From Pyronema omphalodes (lineage: Eukaryota; Ascomycota; Pezizomycetes; Pezizales; Pyronemataceae): a stretch of 64,000 bases of DNA. The stretch lies in NCBI GenBank assembly GCA_024516155.1, contig JAJJXM010000003.1, positions 868,001 through 932,000 of the forward strand, written 5' to 3'. Numbering within the stretch: the stretch's first letter is position 1; the number at the start of each line of letters is the position of its first letter. Below the pieces are notes generated by a model. That model searched no databases. It saw only the letters and a program-made list of their open reading frames with translations, and was not told the origin of the DNA. Positions 21,501 through 34,531 of this stretch are shown piece after piece. The translations under genes were made by a program, and so were the position numbers.

Positions 21501-22789
21501 TACTTTGAAGAATTTCGCGGCTTCAACTCGTGGTCTTTCTTTGTCTTTTCAGCGCATGATTCGTCCTGCAGGAGTACATATTTGCGATGAATGTTACTAA
21601 ATCTCAACAGCAGGATGCAGCAAATTGAAGCTCGTCGGCAGCAATCCTCCGCTGGTAAGTCTGTGCAATTCTGATCACATGAGCCAATCTTCATTGGTTT
21701 TTGTATCAACTGGATCTACTGTACAGTGATTAGTAGGTATAGTCCAACAGTATTTTGTATAGTAAGCAAAAAACTCCCCATGGTAGGGGGATTACTGGCG
21801 AAATCCGAGGCTCTTTGTACTAGGGCCATCCCGAGGGTACAATAGTGTCTCACAGGGAAAAATGATGTGCCGTGCTATAAACGATTGTTACGCTTGTTGG
21901 GTGAGTGGCGCAGATCTCATTTGCGATAGGGAGGGCAGAGGGTTCTGCAAAACATTTCGGAATCCTCTCAGAATAGAGTTAAGGAGATGGTGGCATTGTA
22001 TCTACATAGCGGATGGCTGGCTATCAATAGAACGCCATTTATTTAGGATGCCGCTGGGTATTAGCTTTGGGTGAACACCATGGAAGATACATCGTAGCTG
22101 AATGGGAGGTCTGGAACTATCATCACGAGAAGCAAAAGGCTCAGCTCATTAGTACCCCTGAATGTATTACAGTGATGCATTCCGTTTCACAAATTAGTAT
22201 TCCATGCAGAAATAGAAGCATTTCGTATAACAAATCAAGAAAAATATACATACAGAGTCAATTCGACGAATGTAACCATGAATTCATTGGCTCTGGATAT
22301 CTTCCATATCCAACACAATCCTCTATTCTTTACACCACTGGGATAATTATATCTTCCAAGCTGATTCCTGAGAGGGAATGGCGTTTACGGCTTTTGTATC
22401 TCTGCCGACTCTCTCGGAAAGTCGCGCAACCGCGCCGAAATCGCTCCTCTCCGTTGCGAACGAGCCACCCGGCTCAACTCTACTCTAACGACAAGACACG
22501 CGAACAACATCGCCCGTTGAGTTGACTTGCCCGCCGCCCTCCACTGAAGCTCACCACCACCGCCACCAAATCTAATAACCCAAGTACATACCACACGAGT
22601 CCTCCTTCCAATCCTGACGCCTGATGAAACAAGTCATCCGTTGATCTTGTTCTTCGCGTGCTCACTACACAATTTATTGTTTCCTACTTCTTGCTTTTCG
22701 ATAGTCATCTTATCTGCTTCCAAGACAGCTCCGTCGCTATTGTTGGTCCCGCCAAAACATCACAATCCATACCTCCCCTCAACAACATC
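18533..22789. other. gene-poor intergenic region
   Basis: More than 4 kb of AT-rich DNA with many CATAC/GTATG motifs and no recognisable coding region, tRNA or intact transposon. The longest open frames (about 100-150 codons near 21377-21709 and 22067-22525) have no known motifs and several stop-rich neighbours, so I regard them as chance. The last few hundred bases belong to the PLD1 upstream region. Confidence 0.5.
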
Positions 22790-22804
22790 CCCCCCCCCCC
22801 CCCC
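22790..22804. repeat. poly(C) tract, C15
   Basis: Uninterrupted C15 about 350 bp upstream of the PLD1 start, inside a C/T-rich promoter or leader. Confidence 0.95.
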
Positions 22805-23150
22805 TGAGGATACTTCTGCCCTGGTTCAACCTTCGATTCCTCGCCTATCCACTCGCATACGCGCATACGCCTGTATTCTCACCACCACCCACGCCTTGTA
22901 TCACCGGGCAACTGCTCCGTTCTCCATGCAGTTGTAGTCGTCATATGTGCTTCGAGATCTTTTACTTCTGAGCATCCTTTCTGTTTCTGTCGTCATCGGT
23001 CAGCCAATTCCCCTCCGATTGAGTCGTCTTCTGAGCTTAAGTATTTGAGAGATGCTGTATTGCTAACGCGGGAGTGTGCTGTTGTTAAGGTTATCGAACC
23101 GTCTCAACGACCTACGGTACATAACTTAACCTCTTGTATCCAGCTACAAG

Positions 23151-26100
23151 ATGTCTACCAATGTGAACGAAGCGCAAGGGAACCGTGCCTTACTCCCACC
23201 AATCACCCTGAACACTCAAGTACCTCCCGCAAAAAAGTCCAATGGCACCATCAGCGCAAGCGCAAAGCGACCAAATCCTATTCCGAGTCTCGCGCCGCTC
23301 GAGCCTACGCCGCTACCTCGCCGAGCTTCGCGGAACCTCTCACAGCTCGACGAGATGGAACCACCACCACCGATTCCCGCAGCAGTTGAAGAACGAGGCT
23401 TCCGCTCGCGTCCTTCGTCCACCCATTCCGAAATGATGTCTGGCTACCTTACACCGGGACGCCGCAGCTCTAACGGTTCAGGCTCAACAACTGCATGGGC
23501 AGGCCATTCCCCTGACGACCACGGCACAAAGGGTGGAAAACGACGAACCGGCTTTTTTTCACGCAACAATAACGAATCTACTGCATCCGTTGATGATGCC
23601 GACAACGAGTTGGACTATACCGGGGGAGCCTCGACACCACGCTCACGAAGAAGTGTGGTTTTTGAGCGTGGTGCTCGACGGTCAGGGGATTATTCTACTG
23701 GCGACGAATTGGATACTCCTGGAGGTCCAAAACGACCGTCGTTCTTCCAAAGACTCAGAAATTTTGGTAGCAACCATGGCCGAACACAGTCAGGCTGGAC
23801 TATTGGTTCTCAAGACGACACTGAAAGTCCATTCACACCAAACACACCTAATCTACCATATGCCGCAAGCGACGGTGGTGTACTAATTGACGAAGGAGCG
23901 GAATCAGAAGATTTACCACCCACCAGACGTTCCTTCAGCCCAGCGCGATATGGCAATGGCTCAATGAGTGCTCCAGCAACCCCACGACTCGGACCCAGCA
24001 GCAACAGAAGACGCCGTACAATGGCGAATGTTACTTCCGGAGAAGATGTTAACGACGGAGACGAGACAGACCGCTCAAGAAGTCGCTATGGCTTCTCCCG
24101 GCGGTCTTCGTTTAGAAACCGAGTCACGAAACGTCGTTCAACAGATGATGGTCCTCGTCAACGCACATCCTACATGCCAAATTATCGAGCCTCTACAGTT
24201 GGATGGCACCGGTTAAAGGCAGGAATTAAGGCAATAGGAAAGCGACAGAAGGAAGAGTCCAAGATTGACAGAGAAAAGTCAGCCGAATTGGTTGCTGAAC
24301 TCTCTGCTGCAACACCTGCAGCTATTATACTTGCCAGTATGTTTCAGCGGGATGAGCATGGGCAGCGCCGTATCCCGGTTCTTTTGGAGCAGCTGAAAGT
24401 TCAGATCACAGATTCTCACCACTCGCAGAGGGGTGGTGGAAGATACCAAACAACTTTTAAATTGGAATTGGAGTATGGAAGTGGTTTGACTCGAATGAAA
24501 TGGATAATTCACCGAGAATTTAGGGATTTCTTTAACCTGCACTCCCGGTATCGATTAGCCATCATTAGTGACACAACATTCAGTCGAGGAGTAGAGCAGC
24601 ATAAGCTGCCGAAATTTCCAAGAGGCACAATTCCATACCTGCGTGGTGTTCGAGGACTTGGTAGTGACGATGAATCCGACGATGGACTCAGCGGGGCCGA
24701 AAAATCGACGGATCCCAAGAAGAAAAAGCAAGCAGCCAGAAGAAATTCTTCCGCCCTTGAAGATCTCGACGATGTTACTAGGACTGGAATTGCGGCGGCG
24801 ATGACCACATTTGCAGGAATCGGTGGTGCAAGTGTTCAACAAGCAATGGTCAAGTCGGGCCGCGATGGTTTTAATCAGCGTCAGAGACAACAACTGGAGG
24901 AATATTTGAGAAAGCTTATTCGTATAATGATATTCCGACCTGACTCGAATAGGCTGTGTAAATTTTTGGAATTATCAGCACTGGGAATTAGACTGGCCGC
25001 TGAGGGATCATATCATGGAAAGGAGGGCTATCTGATTATTCGCTCATCCAAGGGTAGTGATTTCCGACGTCCCTGGAACCCTTCAACGGTAGCAAAACGA
25101 CATGCTCCAAAATGGTTCTTGGTTCGACATTCGTACATTGTTTGCGTTGATTCCCCGGAGGAGATGAATATTTACGACGTCTTCCTCGTCGACTCAAACT
25201 TCAAGGTTGAGACCAAGCGATTTCTGAGTAAAGCCGTAGAAGACGCAACTGGAGTGAACCCGTCAAATCCTCGACCGCAACATCACCGCCTTTCAATTCA
25301 GAACCACGAACGAAAAGTAAAATTATTGGCAAAGAATGAAAGGCAGTTACAGCAATTCAAAGCAAGCATGGAGTTCATGGCAAACAACTCTGAGTGGTCA
25401 CAGCGACAAAGATTTGATAGTTTTGCGCCAGTACGGAAAGCAGTTTTCGCCCAATGGCTGGTAGACGGACGTGATTACTTCTGGAATGTCAGTAGAGCTA
25501 TCAGTATGGCTAAGGATGTGATTTACATTCACGATTGGTGGCTTTCTCCTGAGTTGGTCGGTATTCCAGTGCTATTCCTATGGAAACCGCTAATTTTGTT
25601 CTAGTATCTACGACGACCGGCAGCAGTTTCTCAAAAGTGGCGTCTCGACCGATTATTGCAAAAGAAGGCCGAAGAAGGTGTCAAAATTTTTGTTATTGTC
25701 TACCGAAACATCGGCGCAGCAATCCCCATCGATTCATCTTACACCAAATATTCCCTATTAGACTTACATCCCAACATTTTTGTACAGCGTTCACCCAACC
25801 AAATCAGGCAAAACACTTTCTTCTGGGCACATCACGAGAAAATTTTGGTTGTCGACCACATGATTGCATTTGTTGGTGGAATTGATTTATGTTTTGGCCG
25901 TTGGGATACCCCGCAACATTCCATCACGGATAACAAGCCCAGTGGATTTGAGGAAGGAATGACTCAGGCCGACCCGGATAACTTCCAGCTCTGGCCCGGA
26001 AAAGATTACTCCAACCCTCGAGTCCAGGATTTCTTCAGCTTGGAGAAACCCTACGAGGACATGTACGACCGTTCCGTGGTTCCTAGAATGCCCTGGCACG

Positions 26101-28472
26101 ACATTCACATGCAAATCGTTGGACAGCCAGCGAGAGATATGACTAGGCATTTTGTTCAGCGATGGAACTACCTTCTGCGACAGCGAACACCATCTAGACC
26201 GACACCAGTGCTGCTACCTCCACCGGACTTTACTGAAGGAGAGTTAGACAGCCTGGGAGTTGACGGTAGCTGTGAGGTGCAAATATTGAGATCGGCATGT
26301 TCTTGGTCACTCGGTACTCCAAACCGGACTGAGAAGAGTATCCAAAACGCCTATTTGAAGGCAATTGAAATGTCTGACCACTTAGTTTATATCGAAAACC
26401 AGTTTTTTATTACGTCCACTAATGTCGAAGGAACGAAAATTATAAACCAAATCGGAGATGCCTTGGTTGAGCGAATTATCCGTGCTCACAAGAACGATGA
26501 GGACTGGAAGGCAATCATCGTTATCCCCTTGATGCCTGGTTTCCAGAACGCCATTGATGCTCAGGACGGTACCAGTGTACGACTTATTATGCACTGCCAG
26601 TTTTTGAGTATTTCTCAAGGAGAGAACTCCATCTTTGGACGACTACGAGCTGCAGACATCGAGCCTAGTGATTATATCGAATTCTTCAGTTTACGCAGTT
26701 GGGGAAAACTTGGAAAGCCAAACCAAGAAAAGCTCGTTACTGAACAGTTATACATCCATGCCAAGTGCATGGTTGTAGACGACCGCATTGCCATTATCGG
26801 TTCAGCAAACATCAACGAGCGTTCCATGGTTGGTGACCGTGACTCGGAGGTTGCTGCAATCATTAGAGATACAGACGTCATTCAGAGCACCATGGCTGGA
26901 CGACCTTACAAGGTGGGCCGGTTCCCCCATACTCTACGAGTACGGTTGATGCGTGAGCACCTTGGTTTGGACGTCGATGAGATTATGCAAGATGAGCGTG
27001 AAGAAGCCATGGAGTCTGTAGAGCAGCAGGAACAGGAATGGGAAGAGCAGATTGAGAAGTGGCAGCACGAGTCACCGGCGGATATAATCAAGGACTATCG
27101 TTCTGCAAATGAGGAGGTAATGATGTCTTCAGAGAGAGCGGAGAGACAATCACAGATCGATAGCGAGGTTATCCAGAAAATAGAAAACCTCAAGAGCTTC
27201 AACCACGACGTTGACTGGGAGCAAGAAAATAACCCCAACCTCAAGGCAAAGAAGAAGCAGTCCATCGATCCTCGAGTTACCAACAATCCCAAGCACGAAG
27301 CCGATGTTCAAGGTCACGGAACGGATCATATGGCGCAGAAAAATGAAGAGCGGGCAAGCATGAAAACACCAACCTTGACGAGTCCCAAGCAGAAATCAAC
27401 CCGCAGAAGAACAGGCACAAATCCTAGTAGTCGAGGTAGAGATACCATTTCATCACTCGCCAGTCCAGAGAACATTCGATCCCGCTCATCCAGCCATGTC
27501 TCAGTGTCTGCCGATCGCGAGCCTCCCCTCCCGCCATACCCCACCATGGACCGTATGAACTCTTACCAGCTCGGGCTCCCTCAATTATCTCAACTACCGC
27601 CTCTTCCCAACACCAGCGATCAGGATATCGGGGGTCCATTTTCAACTGGTGATCCCGACATCAAGTCACCCGATGGCCGCAATATAGCGCCTGTACTCCC
27701 TCCAGACTTTGTTATGCCCGAAGTCAACCCCGATATGTTTGCCGATCCTCTAAACGAGAACTTCTACAATGACATCTGGGGGCGCATCGCACGCAACAAC
27801 ACCGAGATTTACCGCAATGTGTTCCGGTGTCAGCCAGATAATAATGTCAAAACCTGGAGTGCCTACAAAGATGCCGTTGATTACCTTGAACGTTTTAACC
27901 TGCGACAAGATCAACGCATCGCCGAGCGAAATGCCAAAGCTGGTATTTTCACAGACGAGAAACCTGGTAGCTCTGGAGAGAATAGTGCAAACGTTTGTCT
28001 CAATATCCCCGAGAGTAAAGAGGAGCATCAGGTCGAGGGTGATGGAAACAGACCGAGGGGTAACTCTCAGTCTTCGAGGCTTAATACTGCTACGACTGCA
28101 TCGACTACAAACGGTACTACGAACGGTGCTCCTACTGTAGCTGGTAATTCACCCAACCCCCGACCTTCAGGATCTAGAGGATCCCAGGAAAGTGCCTCTG
28201 GTAAGCCTGAAAATGGGCACTTCCAGACTGGATCCATTGGATATTCCATCAGCTCTCGGAACAACGACAACTCCACATTACCCAAAAGAAGACGTCGTGG
28301 AACTACAAAGAGTAGCAGGAGTGGTGATGTGATGGACCCAGATCGTGCTGAGTCAACTTTGAATATGATCCAAGGACACTTGGTACAGTGGCCTTACGAC
28401 TGGTTGGCGAAGGAGCAGGAAGGCGGAAATTGGCTTTACAGTATCGATCAGTTGGCGCCTATTGAAATTTAG
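23151..28472 (+). CDS. SPO14: phospholipase D1 (Spo14 type)
   Basis: Two exons, 23151-25556 and 25605-28472, giving 1757 aa, typical for fungal Spo14/PLD1. The enzyme hydrolyses phosphatidylcholine to phosphatidic acid and choline and acts in membrane traffic and sporulation. Layout: a disordered Ser/Arg-rich N terminus (1-380), a PX domain at about 400-605 with an acidic insert, a PH-like domain at about 615-745, then HKD motif 1 (His879, Lys881, Asp886 in HHEKILVVD) and HKD motif 2 (His1187, Lys1189, Asp1194 in HAKCMVVD), each followed by the usual Gly/Asn-containing box (GGIDLC; GSANINERSMVGDRDSE). A long C-terminal tail with Ser-rich disorder ends in a conserved block (LNENFYNDIWGRIARNN; HLVQWPYDWLAKEQE). 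The intron is 48 nt, a multiple of three, carries an in-frame TAG and uses the unusual donor GTCGGT, so a strict gene finder would split this gene. Confidence 0.95.
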
Positions 28473-30634
28473 TAAGCTCTCACCATCTCTCGTGTCTTAT
28501 AATTTGGTTACAGTTAACTAACAAGTACTGTAGTGATTAATCGAATACTCTTATATACCTCTCCTTCATCCTCCTCACATTTATTCACCTTAAAAACCTT
28601 TTCGATTTTCCACATGTTTTATAGGTAGAACTTTTCCCTACAAACTTTTAGTAATAGAAGTATTTTATGTAGTTAGCATATTTCTCTGGATTTTTGTTTT
28701 CACTCTATTGCATCCTTACTCTTGCTATTTTAGTTTTTTTCAGTTTTTTCTTTCTTTGAGTGTGGAAAGGGCAAGTTGGATAGGAGTCGAGTTTGTATTT
28801 GTATTTGTTTTTTGTTCTTTTTGTTTTTTTTTAACCTTTTTTTACTAGTATTTTTTCCCCTTTAAACAGAGCTATGGCGTGGTTTGGCAATATTTCATCA
28901 ATAGGGCCTTCTTTTTTCGAAACTGTTTTTTGATTATTTTCTGTTTTTTCTGTTATTTTAAAGATCAAAACGGGTTTTTTTTATATCTAATGTTGAGAAG
29001 AAGAAATGATGGAGAGAATTGGAAAAAAGAAGCGTTACCCCAATTTTTATATTTTGAAGCTGGTTTTATTTCTTTGGTGCAGACATACACTCACGCCGAC
29101 TCTTTTCTTTTTGTTGGTAGAGTACAGAAGAGTAGAGTAAATAAAGTTACAAGTTACAAGCTATGAATATATTCAGAGGACTAGGGAATATGTCTTTGAA
29201 TTATGGCATCAGACTTCGGCACCGGTATCGGTATCGGCATTTCTTTTCGGCTGAAGCCGAGATCATTTCTAAATAATCCTTTCTGTTCGCAAGGCCGGGG
29301 CTGGGACTGCAGGTATGTGCGTATACACCAGCCAGGTTGGAGGAACTATACACGAACACGAATGTCATGCCATACCTCAGAAGATAATTCCTCCCAGACT
29401 CCGCCGTAACCATAAGCGCCATGCCTAGCTACAGCATGGCCATATTCAAACCTCGGAGCTCAAAGCACGTGGAAATCTACATCTGTTCATACTCATGCCA
29501 GGCTGCCAGCCGATCGGTTATTTGGAAGTTGTGTACATACAGTGGAATATGGCGGTGGATTCCGTCGTAGTCAGATACGGACACGGATAAAGAACCGGTT
29601 TATAGCTGGTCTGTTGCGGATGCTGGATATAGTGTTGGGTCGTGTAAATACTAAACATGGTTCCTGTATATTACGTAGCCGGGGACCGTACCAGGGTAAA
29701 CTCATCCACTGGGGTAAACTCCAGTCTTTGCCATGCGCACCCCGCAAATATAGAGGTTGTATCACCATTCTATGTACGATGCATATTCCACCCACGAACA
29801 TCATGCGTACAAAGAAGCATGGAATAAGAAGGAACTTGGGTACCACGGGTTTTTCTGCCGTTTTTGTTGTGGTATATTTGCGCCTAAATTTTGTGTTCAT
29901 TAATAACTGTGGACACCACAAAGACGACTGAAACGCCCCTTCTACGGCCTATCAATTATTGTTTTTATGGTTATGGGCAAAATTGATTATCATAGGGGTT
30001 TTAATATCTTGTGATTTGTAAAGGAATTTTTGAGAGTTTGAGAGTTTGGGTGTTTTGTTGTGGTATTGGAATTATGTGGGGTGCGCCGTACTTAAGGTAC
30101 CTATAGAGTACTTATCATTCGAGTTACGTGCAGAGCCGTGGCGGAATAATATTGGAGCTGCAGATGTTGCAGGCGTTGAAAGTTCGCTAAATTGTGGATG
30201 AAGCACCAGTTAACTTTCATGCCATGGATAATTCGGGCTGAGCAAAAAAGCTAGGCTCAATTCCTACGGCCCAAAAATAACTGGGCTTTCTCGGAGCTAC
30301 CCGGGAGTTTCTGCAGAATGACACCAGTTGTCTCTTGTTTACGTTTTTCTCTTCAGTACTTCAACCAATCTCTGGGATGACAATGAGATCTTTCTGTAAT
30401 AGCCGGAAAACTGCAAGGTTATGAATATTCTGTGGATCTTCCTTCCTTCACCGGACTAAGCCCCCGGCAAATACCTCCGCATACATAAGACAGTTGTCTA
30501 CGACATGCATCTCGGATCTATCCATCCCCGACTGTTTAGCTAGATAGCTGGCAGTGTGAGCTATAAGTATTCCCCCAGCATCCCATCTCTGTTTATCCTA
30601 ACCTTCTCTGACCCCCTCCACCACTTCAGCCGTC
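28473..30634. other. intergenic region PLD1-carboxylesterase
   Basis: The first 700 bp are T-rich (poly-T runs to about 28990) and probably include the PLD1 3' UTR. The rest is unstructured. A short GCCGTACTTAAG near 30090 resembles a 5S rRNA internal stretch but has no 5S context. The esterase promoter has TATAAGTATTC-type AT-rich sequence about 70 bp upstream of its ATG. Confidence 0.5.
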
Positions 30635-32357
30635 ATGAAGCTCCTCGGTATCGTCGGCACCTTGATCCTTCCCCTCATCCTTGCAGCTCCAACCCAGAAA
30701 TCGTCTCTTCCTATCGTTGAGCTTGATTATGTGAAGCAGCAGGCTACATACGAAACCCCGGAGTATGTCGTCTACAAAAATGTTAGGTTCGCAGCCCCGC
30801 CGTTGGGGGATCTTAGGCTACGGAAACCACAGCCGCCTTTAAAGGAAACTACGGTTCAAAATGGGAATTACTCAACGAAGACGAGTTGTGCCTCTATTAC
30901 GGAGGGGCAGGAGGATTGTTTGGTATGTGTATCTATGAAGTTGAGGTGGAGAGAGGATGTTGGAGTGGAGTGGAATGTCGGAAATATGCTGACGGGAACT
31001 TAGTTTTTGGATGTTTATGTCCCTAAGCTATCGAGTTGTGACCAAAAGGAGAAGCTGCCGGTGCTTGCATGGTGGGTCTCAGAATTGATCCAGAAGATTA
31101 ACCGCGGTTGAAGACTAATATCATGAGATAGGTGGTATGGAGGTGCCTATATTTTCGGTAGCAAGGATCAAACTCCCATTCCACCAGGATGGACCAATAC
31201 CTCAATCGGAGCAAAACCTTATATTTTCGTAGCCGCCAACTATCGTCTTGCAGCACTTGGTTTCATGGCTCCGGATAATCAAGATATCGATGCTAACATC
31301 GGTCTTCATGATACTATGGCTGCTATGCGTTGGATTGGAAAGTATATCCATAAATTTGGTGGAGATCCGGACCGAGTAACAGTTTCTGGACTTTCTGCGG
31401 GAGGAGGAGTTGTGGAGCATTCGTTGGTTTCTTATGGTGGAAAGGGGAAGTTGTTACCGTACCAGCAGGCAATTTTGTATTCTCCTGTAAGGAATTTCTC
31501 TAACTTGTATAAAAGATTGATGACTGATAAGAATATTGCAATAGGGATGGATGCCAGAAATCGATCGCACCCAGAGGGATCAACCATGGGAGGCGTTCAA
31601 GAACGCAACTGGATGCAAAGACGCAGCCTGTATTCGAAAGCTTCCAACCAAGACAATTGTCCAAGCGCAAACTTGGGTAATTGCGCAAAACGACATCCTT
31701 CGGAACCCGTGGTTCATGCCTATCGTGGATGGAGACTTCATACCTGAAGAACCCTTGCGACTTCTCGAAAGTGGAAAGGTCCATAAAGAAGTTAAAAGTA
31801 TCGTTTCTTCTAACGTTCGGCATGAGGGCAACACCTTCGTTCCCCCTAACATCACCCCAGATGAGGTTACATCCCAGTTCAATCGATTCGCTAGCAATAA
31901 GACTATTGTCAGCAGAATCAATGAGCTTTATCCAAGCGATGGTACTTCCAATGGTGATTTGAACCGGTATATCGACTTCATCAGCGATATCGTATTTAAC
32001 TGTAACAGCTACTATATGGCGCGTCAATGGTCTGCAGATAGGAAACATAGTGCTCATCGGTACATGTTTAATGTTGGAACTGCCCAGCATGGATCGGATC
32101 AGGCGTTTACTTTTGGAAATGCAAAGACGGTTCATCCGTACCTCATTATTCAGCAGCAGGGTTGGGTGACGGATTATGTTACGAAGGGAGCCGATTCTTT
32201 AGGAGATGATTGGAACTGGCCAGAGTGGGATGAAAAGATTGGGGAGGGTATGTGGATGAACGACACGGGAATGGCAGTTGGTAAAGATTACTTTGGATGG
32301 CCCAGATATCAGGAGCGGTGTCAATTTTTTGGGAATATCATTGATAAGAGACATTAA
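30635..32357 (+). CDS. secreted carboxylesterase type B
   Basis: Four exons, 30635-30922, 31004-31071, 31132-31486 and 31545-32357, giving 507 aa of the alpha/beta-hydrolase carboxylesterase B family. The N terminus, MKLLGIVGTLILPLILAAPTQ, is a clear signal peptide, so the protein should be secreted or vacuolar. The catalytic triad is visible: Ser207 in VSGLSAGGG, Glu331 in VRHEGNTF and His419 in TAQHGSDQAF. The oxyanion-hole region reads LAWWYGGAYIFGS, with the usual HGGG replaced by WYGGAY. The first introns use GTATGT and GTGGGT donors; reading through them without splicing would make the gene look broken. The substrate is unknown: lipase, feruloyl esterase-like and detoxifying esterases share this fold. 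The downstream DUF3605 gene is in the same orientation, 202 bp away. Confidence 0.9.
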
Positions 32358-32558
32358 GAGGGGACGTACCGAGGGGGACTTAGCGAGTATATAGGAAAAA
32401 TAATACACGCGGTGTCGATTTGAGATGATGTTTACTTCCTCAATGAAGAAGTGAAGTGAAGTGAAGGACAACCTATATAACGTCATTACACAAAAGACCC
32501 TGCCAAGTTTACCGCGAAATTCATATTGTACGACACAATCTATCCGAGCCTCTGAACC

Positions 32559-33520
32559 ATGATCCCCAAATTCCCTTCCGAAGCCCTAACATCGATCCTG
32601 CTCCCTATCCGGCGCCGTCTGCGATATGCACCCCACGAATTCCGTGCATACAGCGTTCCTGCGCGTGCAGGGGTATTATCCTCAAGCCAGGATCACCTCG
32701 TTAGGGCCCGAGTAGCTGCCACGTCGCGCCCCAGGAGCTTAACGCGCTTCTATCACGTACCAACACCGATTCATTCAAACCTCCATAATCAATTCAAAAT
32801 GCCTAACGACACCTCCTCTGACCTTACCGAGGCTCTTGACGATGGCTACCAGCTCACGGATAAAGACGAGCTACAGCTTGCTCTGAGAGATGAAGACTAC
32901 AAGCTTGCAACATGGGAGGAACTTAAAGCTATCATCGGTTCGACTACCTAATCTGTCGTATGAAAACCCCTTCAAATTGCTTACAATTACCAGAGGAAAA
33001 TCGTCTTGAAGATTTGAAGCGCGTTCCCTCTGATTTGAAACGTTACATTGCCTGGTCTCATCGTACAAAGAAGGCTTATGGATCTATCCAAGCTTTTGTT
33101 TTGAAGGAGCGATTGGGTTGGACGGATTTGAATTGGAAGAATGATACTCCATATGCTGATAAAGAGGATACTAAGATTCTGATTAATGATTGGCCTTATG
33201 GAAATGCTCCGGGAATTCTACATCTGGTTTGCTGGACTAAATCACCGATTCCTACTGAGGGAGAAAAGGGAGATTTGACACCGGATGCGAGAAGGATTAT
33301 TGAGGAGTGGGTAGATAAGACTTTTACGCAACGCCTTGGAAAGGATAATGTGTTGTGGTTTAAGAATTGGAAGAGTATTCAGAGTGTGAGGAGTGTAGAG
33401 CATATTCATGTGTTGATTAGGAATTATGATGAGGAGTGGTTGAATGGGATTGTGGGGAAGGATGCGAAGGACAAGGTAATTGGGGAGAGTGAGAAGAGGA
33501 GGGCAGAAGGGGATGAATAG
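32559..33520 (+). CDS. DUF3605 / N-acetylglucosamine-induced protein 1-like
   Basis: Two exons, 32559-32937 and 32994-33520 (donor GTTCGA, acceptor TTACCAG), giving 301 aa. The core matches the DUF3605 family, known in Candida as GlcNAc-induced Gig1: YQLTDKDELQLALRDEDYKLATWEELKAII, then EENRLEDLKRVPSDLKRYIAWSH, LNDWPYG-type ILINDWPYGNAPGI, LVCWTKSPIP and a C-terminal EHIHVLIRNYDEEWL. The biochemical role is unknown. The ATG at 32559 gives an 80-residue Arg-rich leader that could target mitochondria. The ATG at 32799 (sequence CAAAATGCC) gives a 221-aa protein that starts where the family usually starts, and I think that start is at least as likely. Confidence 0.85.
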
Positions 33521-34036
33521 AGGTTGAGAAATATTGAGGATGATTTAACGGGTGGGTGTGATTAGAAAGATATACCAATATGATCAGAGGGAATGATAAA
33601 GTTTAATTAGGCCAGTTAGATAATTAACCAGAGAAGAGAAACTATGCAGACAACCGCAGTTCCACTAAGCAGGCGCCTTGAGAACCATATCACTCATGAT
33701 ATATCACTCTGCACACTTTTGTAATCAATCAGTATTACTGTGCCGGTTGGCTTATTTCCACGTAATATCGCTAGATAAAAGTACGGTAATACCAATTGTG
33801 AGTAATTATTGCGGTATTACGAGTCATGTGAGAACATGAGTGCGACGGGTTCACAGTTGAAATCAAAGGAAACGCATGATTGAATACAAGGATAATCGTC
33901 TGTAGCAACGAGGGACGAGATGGGACGACACAAAAAGACGGGTCGAAAGCGACAGACTTATTTGATAACGTGATGATTTTTGTAAGTCGGCGACCATAGC
34001 GTAGTTGGTAATTGAGGACAGCTACTTATGTAAGAT
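33521..34036. other. intergenic, no gene recognised
   Basis: AT-rich 3' flank of the DUF3605 gene; nothing distinctive. Confidence 0.5.
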
Positions 34037-34531
34037 AATCAAGTCAAGATGGTACCGATCTCACTTCCTTGCCACAGCGAGGAAAGCAACATCGGGCTCT
34101 TCGGCGATTCGAACACCGGGCGGCCCAGGACACACGAGGCGACCCAATTCTCCCTGGTGGAGTAGTATCTGTCGATACCCTTCAGACTCCAATACCATTT
34201 CCCTGCTGCTGTTTGCTTGCTCTTTCAGGCGCTGTTACCTTATGCTCTTTCTCCGAAGAAAGAAAGGAGGGGATGTGGGGTGGAAGATGGGTATATATAT
34301 GGGGTGCCAAGATGTCGATTGCTCTTCTGTGGATAGAATGTCCTCTATTGTACTGGTCGGGCACTCGGGTTAAGCCTTCACCCGTGCCAAAGTCAACCCG
34401 CCATACACTGTGGTTCCGATGATTTTCCAGAATATTTTGTGGCTTGACTAACATCATCGCAAAGCCACTAGCCACCGCGGGGACAGAGACCACTTCAACA
34501 TGTACTCAGATTCCATATCAACGCCGAGTAC
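34037..34531 (-). repeat. dispersed TATA-bearing repeat, copy A
   Basis: Related to copies B (36203-36663) and C (53590-54034). Read on the minus strand it has, in order, a TTGACTTTGGCACGGgTGAAGG block, a TATATATA box at about 34292-34299, a pyrimidine-rich stretch, and a short frame ending PDVAFLAVARK immediately before a GTGAGA donor-like site and TGA. Copy A is the most diverged: its middle (the pre-exon part) differs from B and C, but the CTCGCTGTGGCAAGGAAGTG block is nearly identical. It could be a solo LTR, a SINE-like element or a duplicated promoter plus first exon. Confidence 0.75.

Noticed and set aside
30077..30101. Short GCCGTACTTAAGG resembling a 5S rRNA internal segment
   Set aside because: Only about 11 bases match; no surrounding 5S arms or terminator.
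31002..32357. Apparent frameshift in the carboxylesterase between 31132 and 31560
   Set aside because: A normal 58-nt intron (31487-31544, GTAAGG to AATAG) restores the frame, so the gene is intact.
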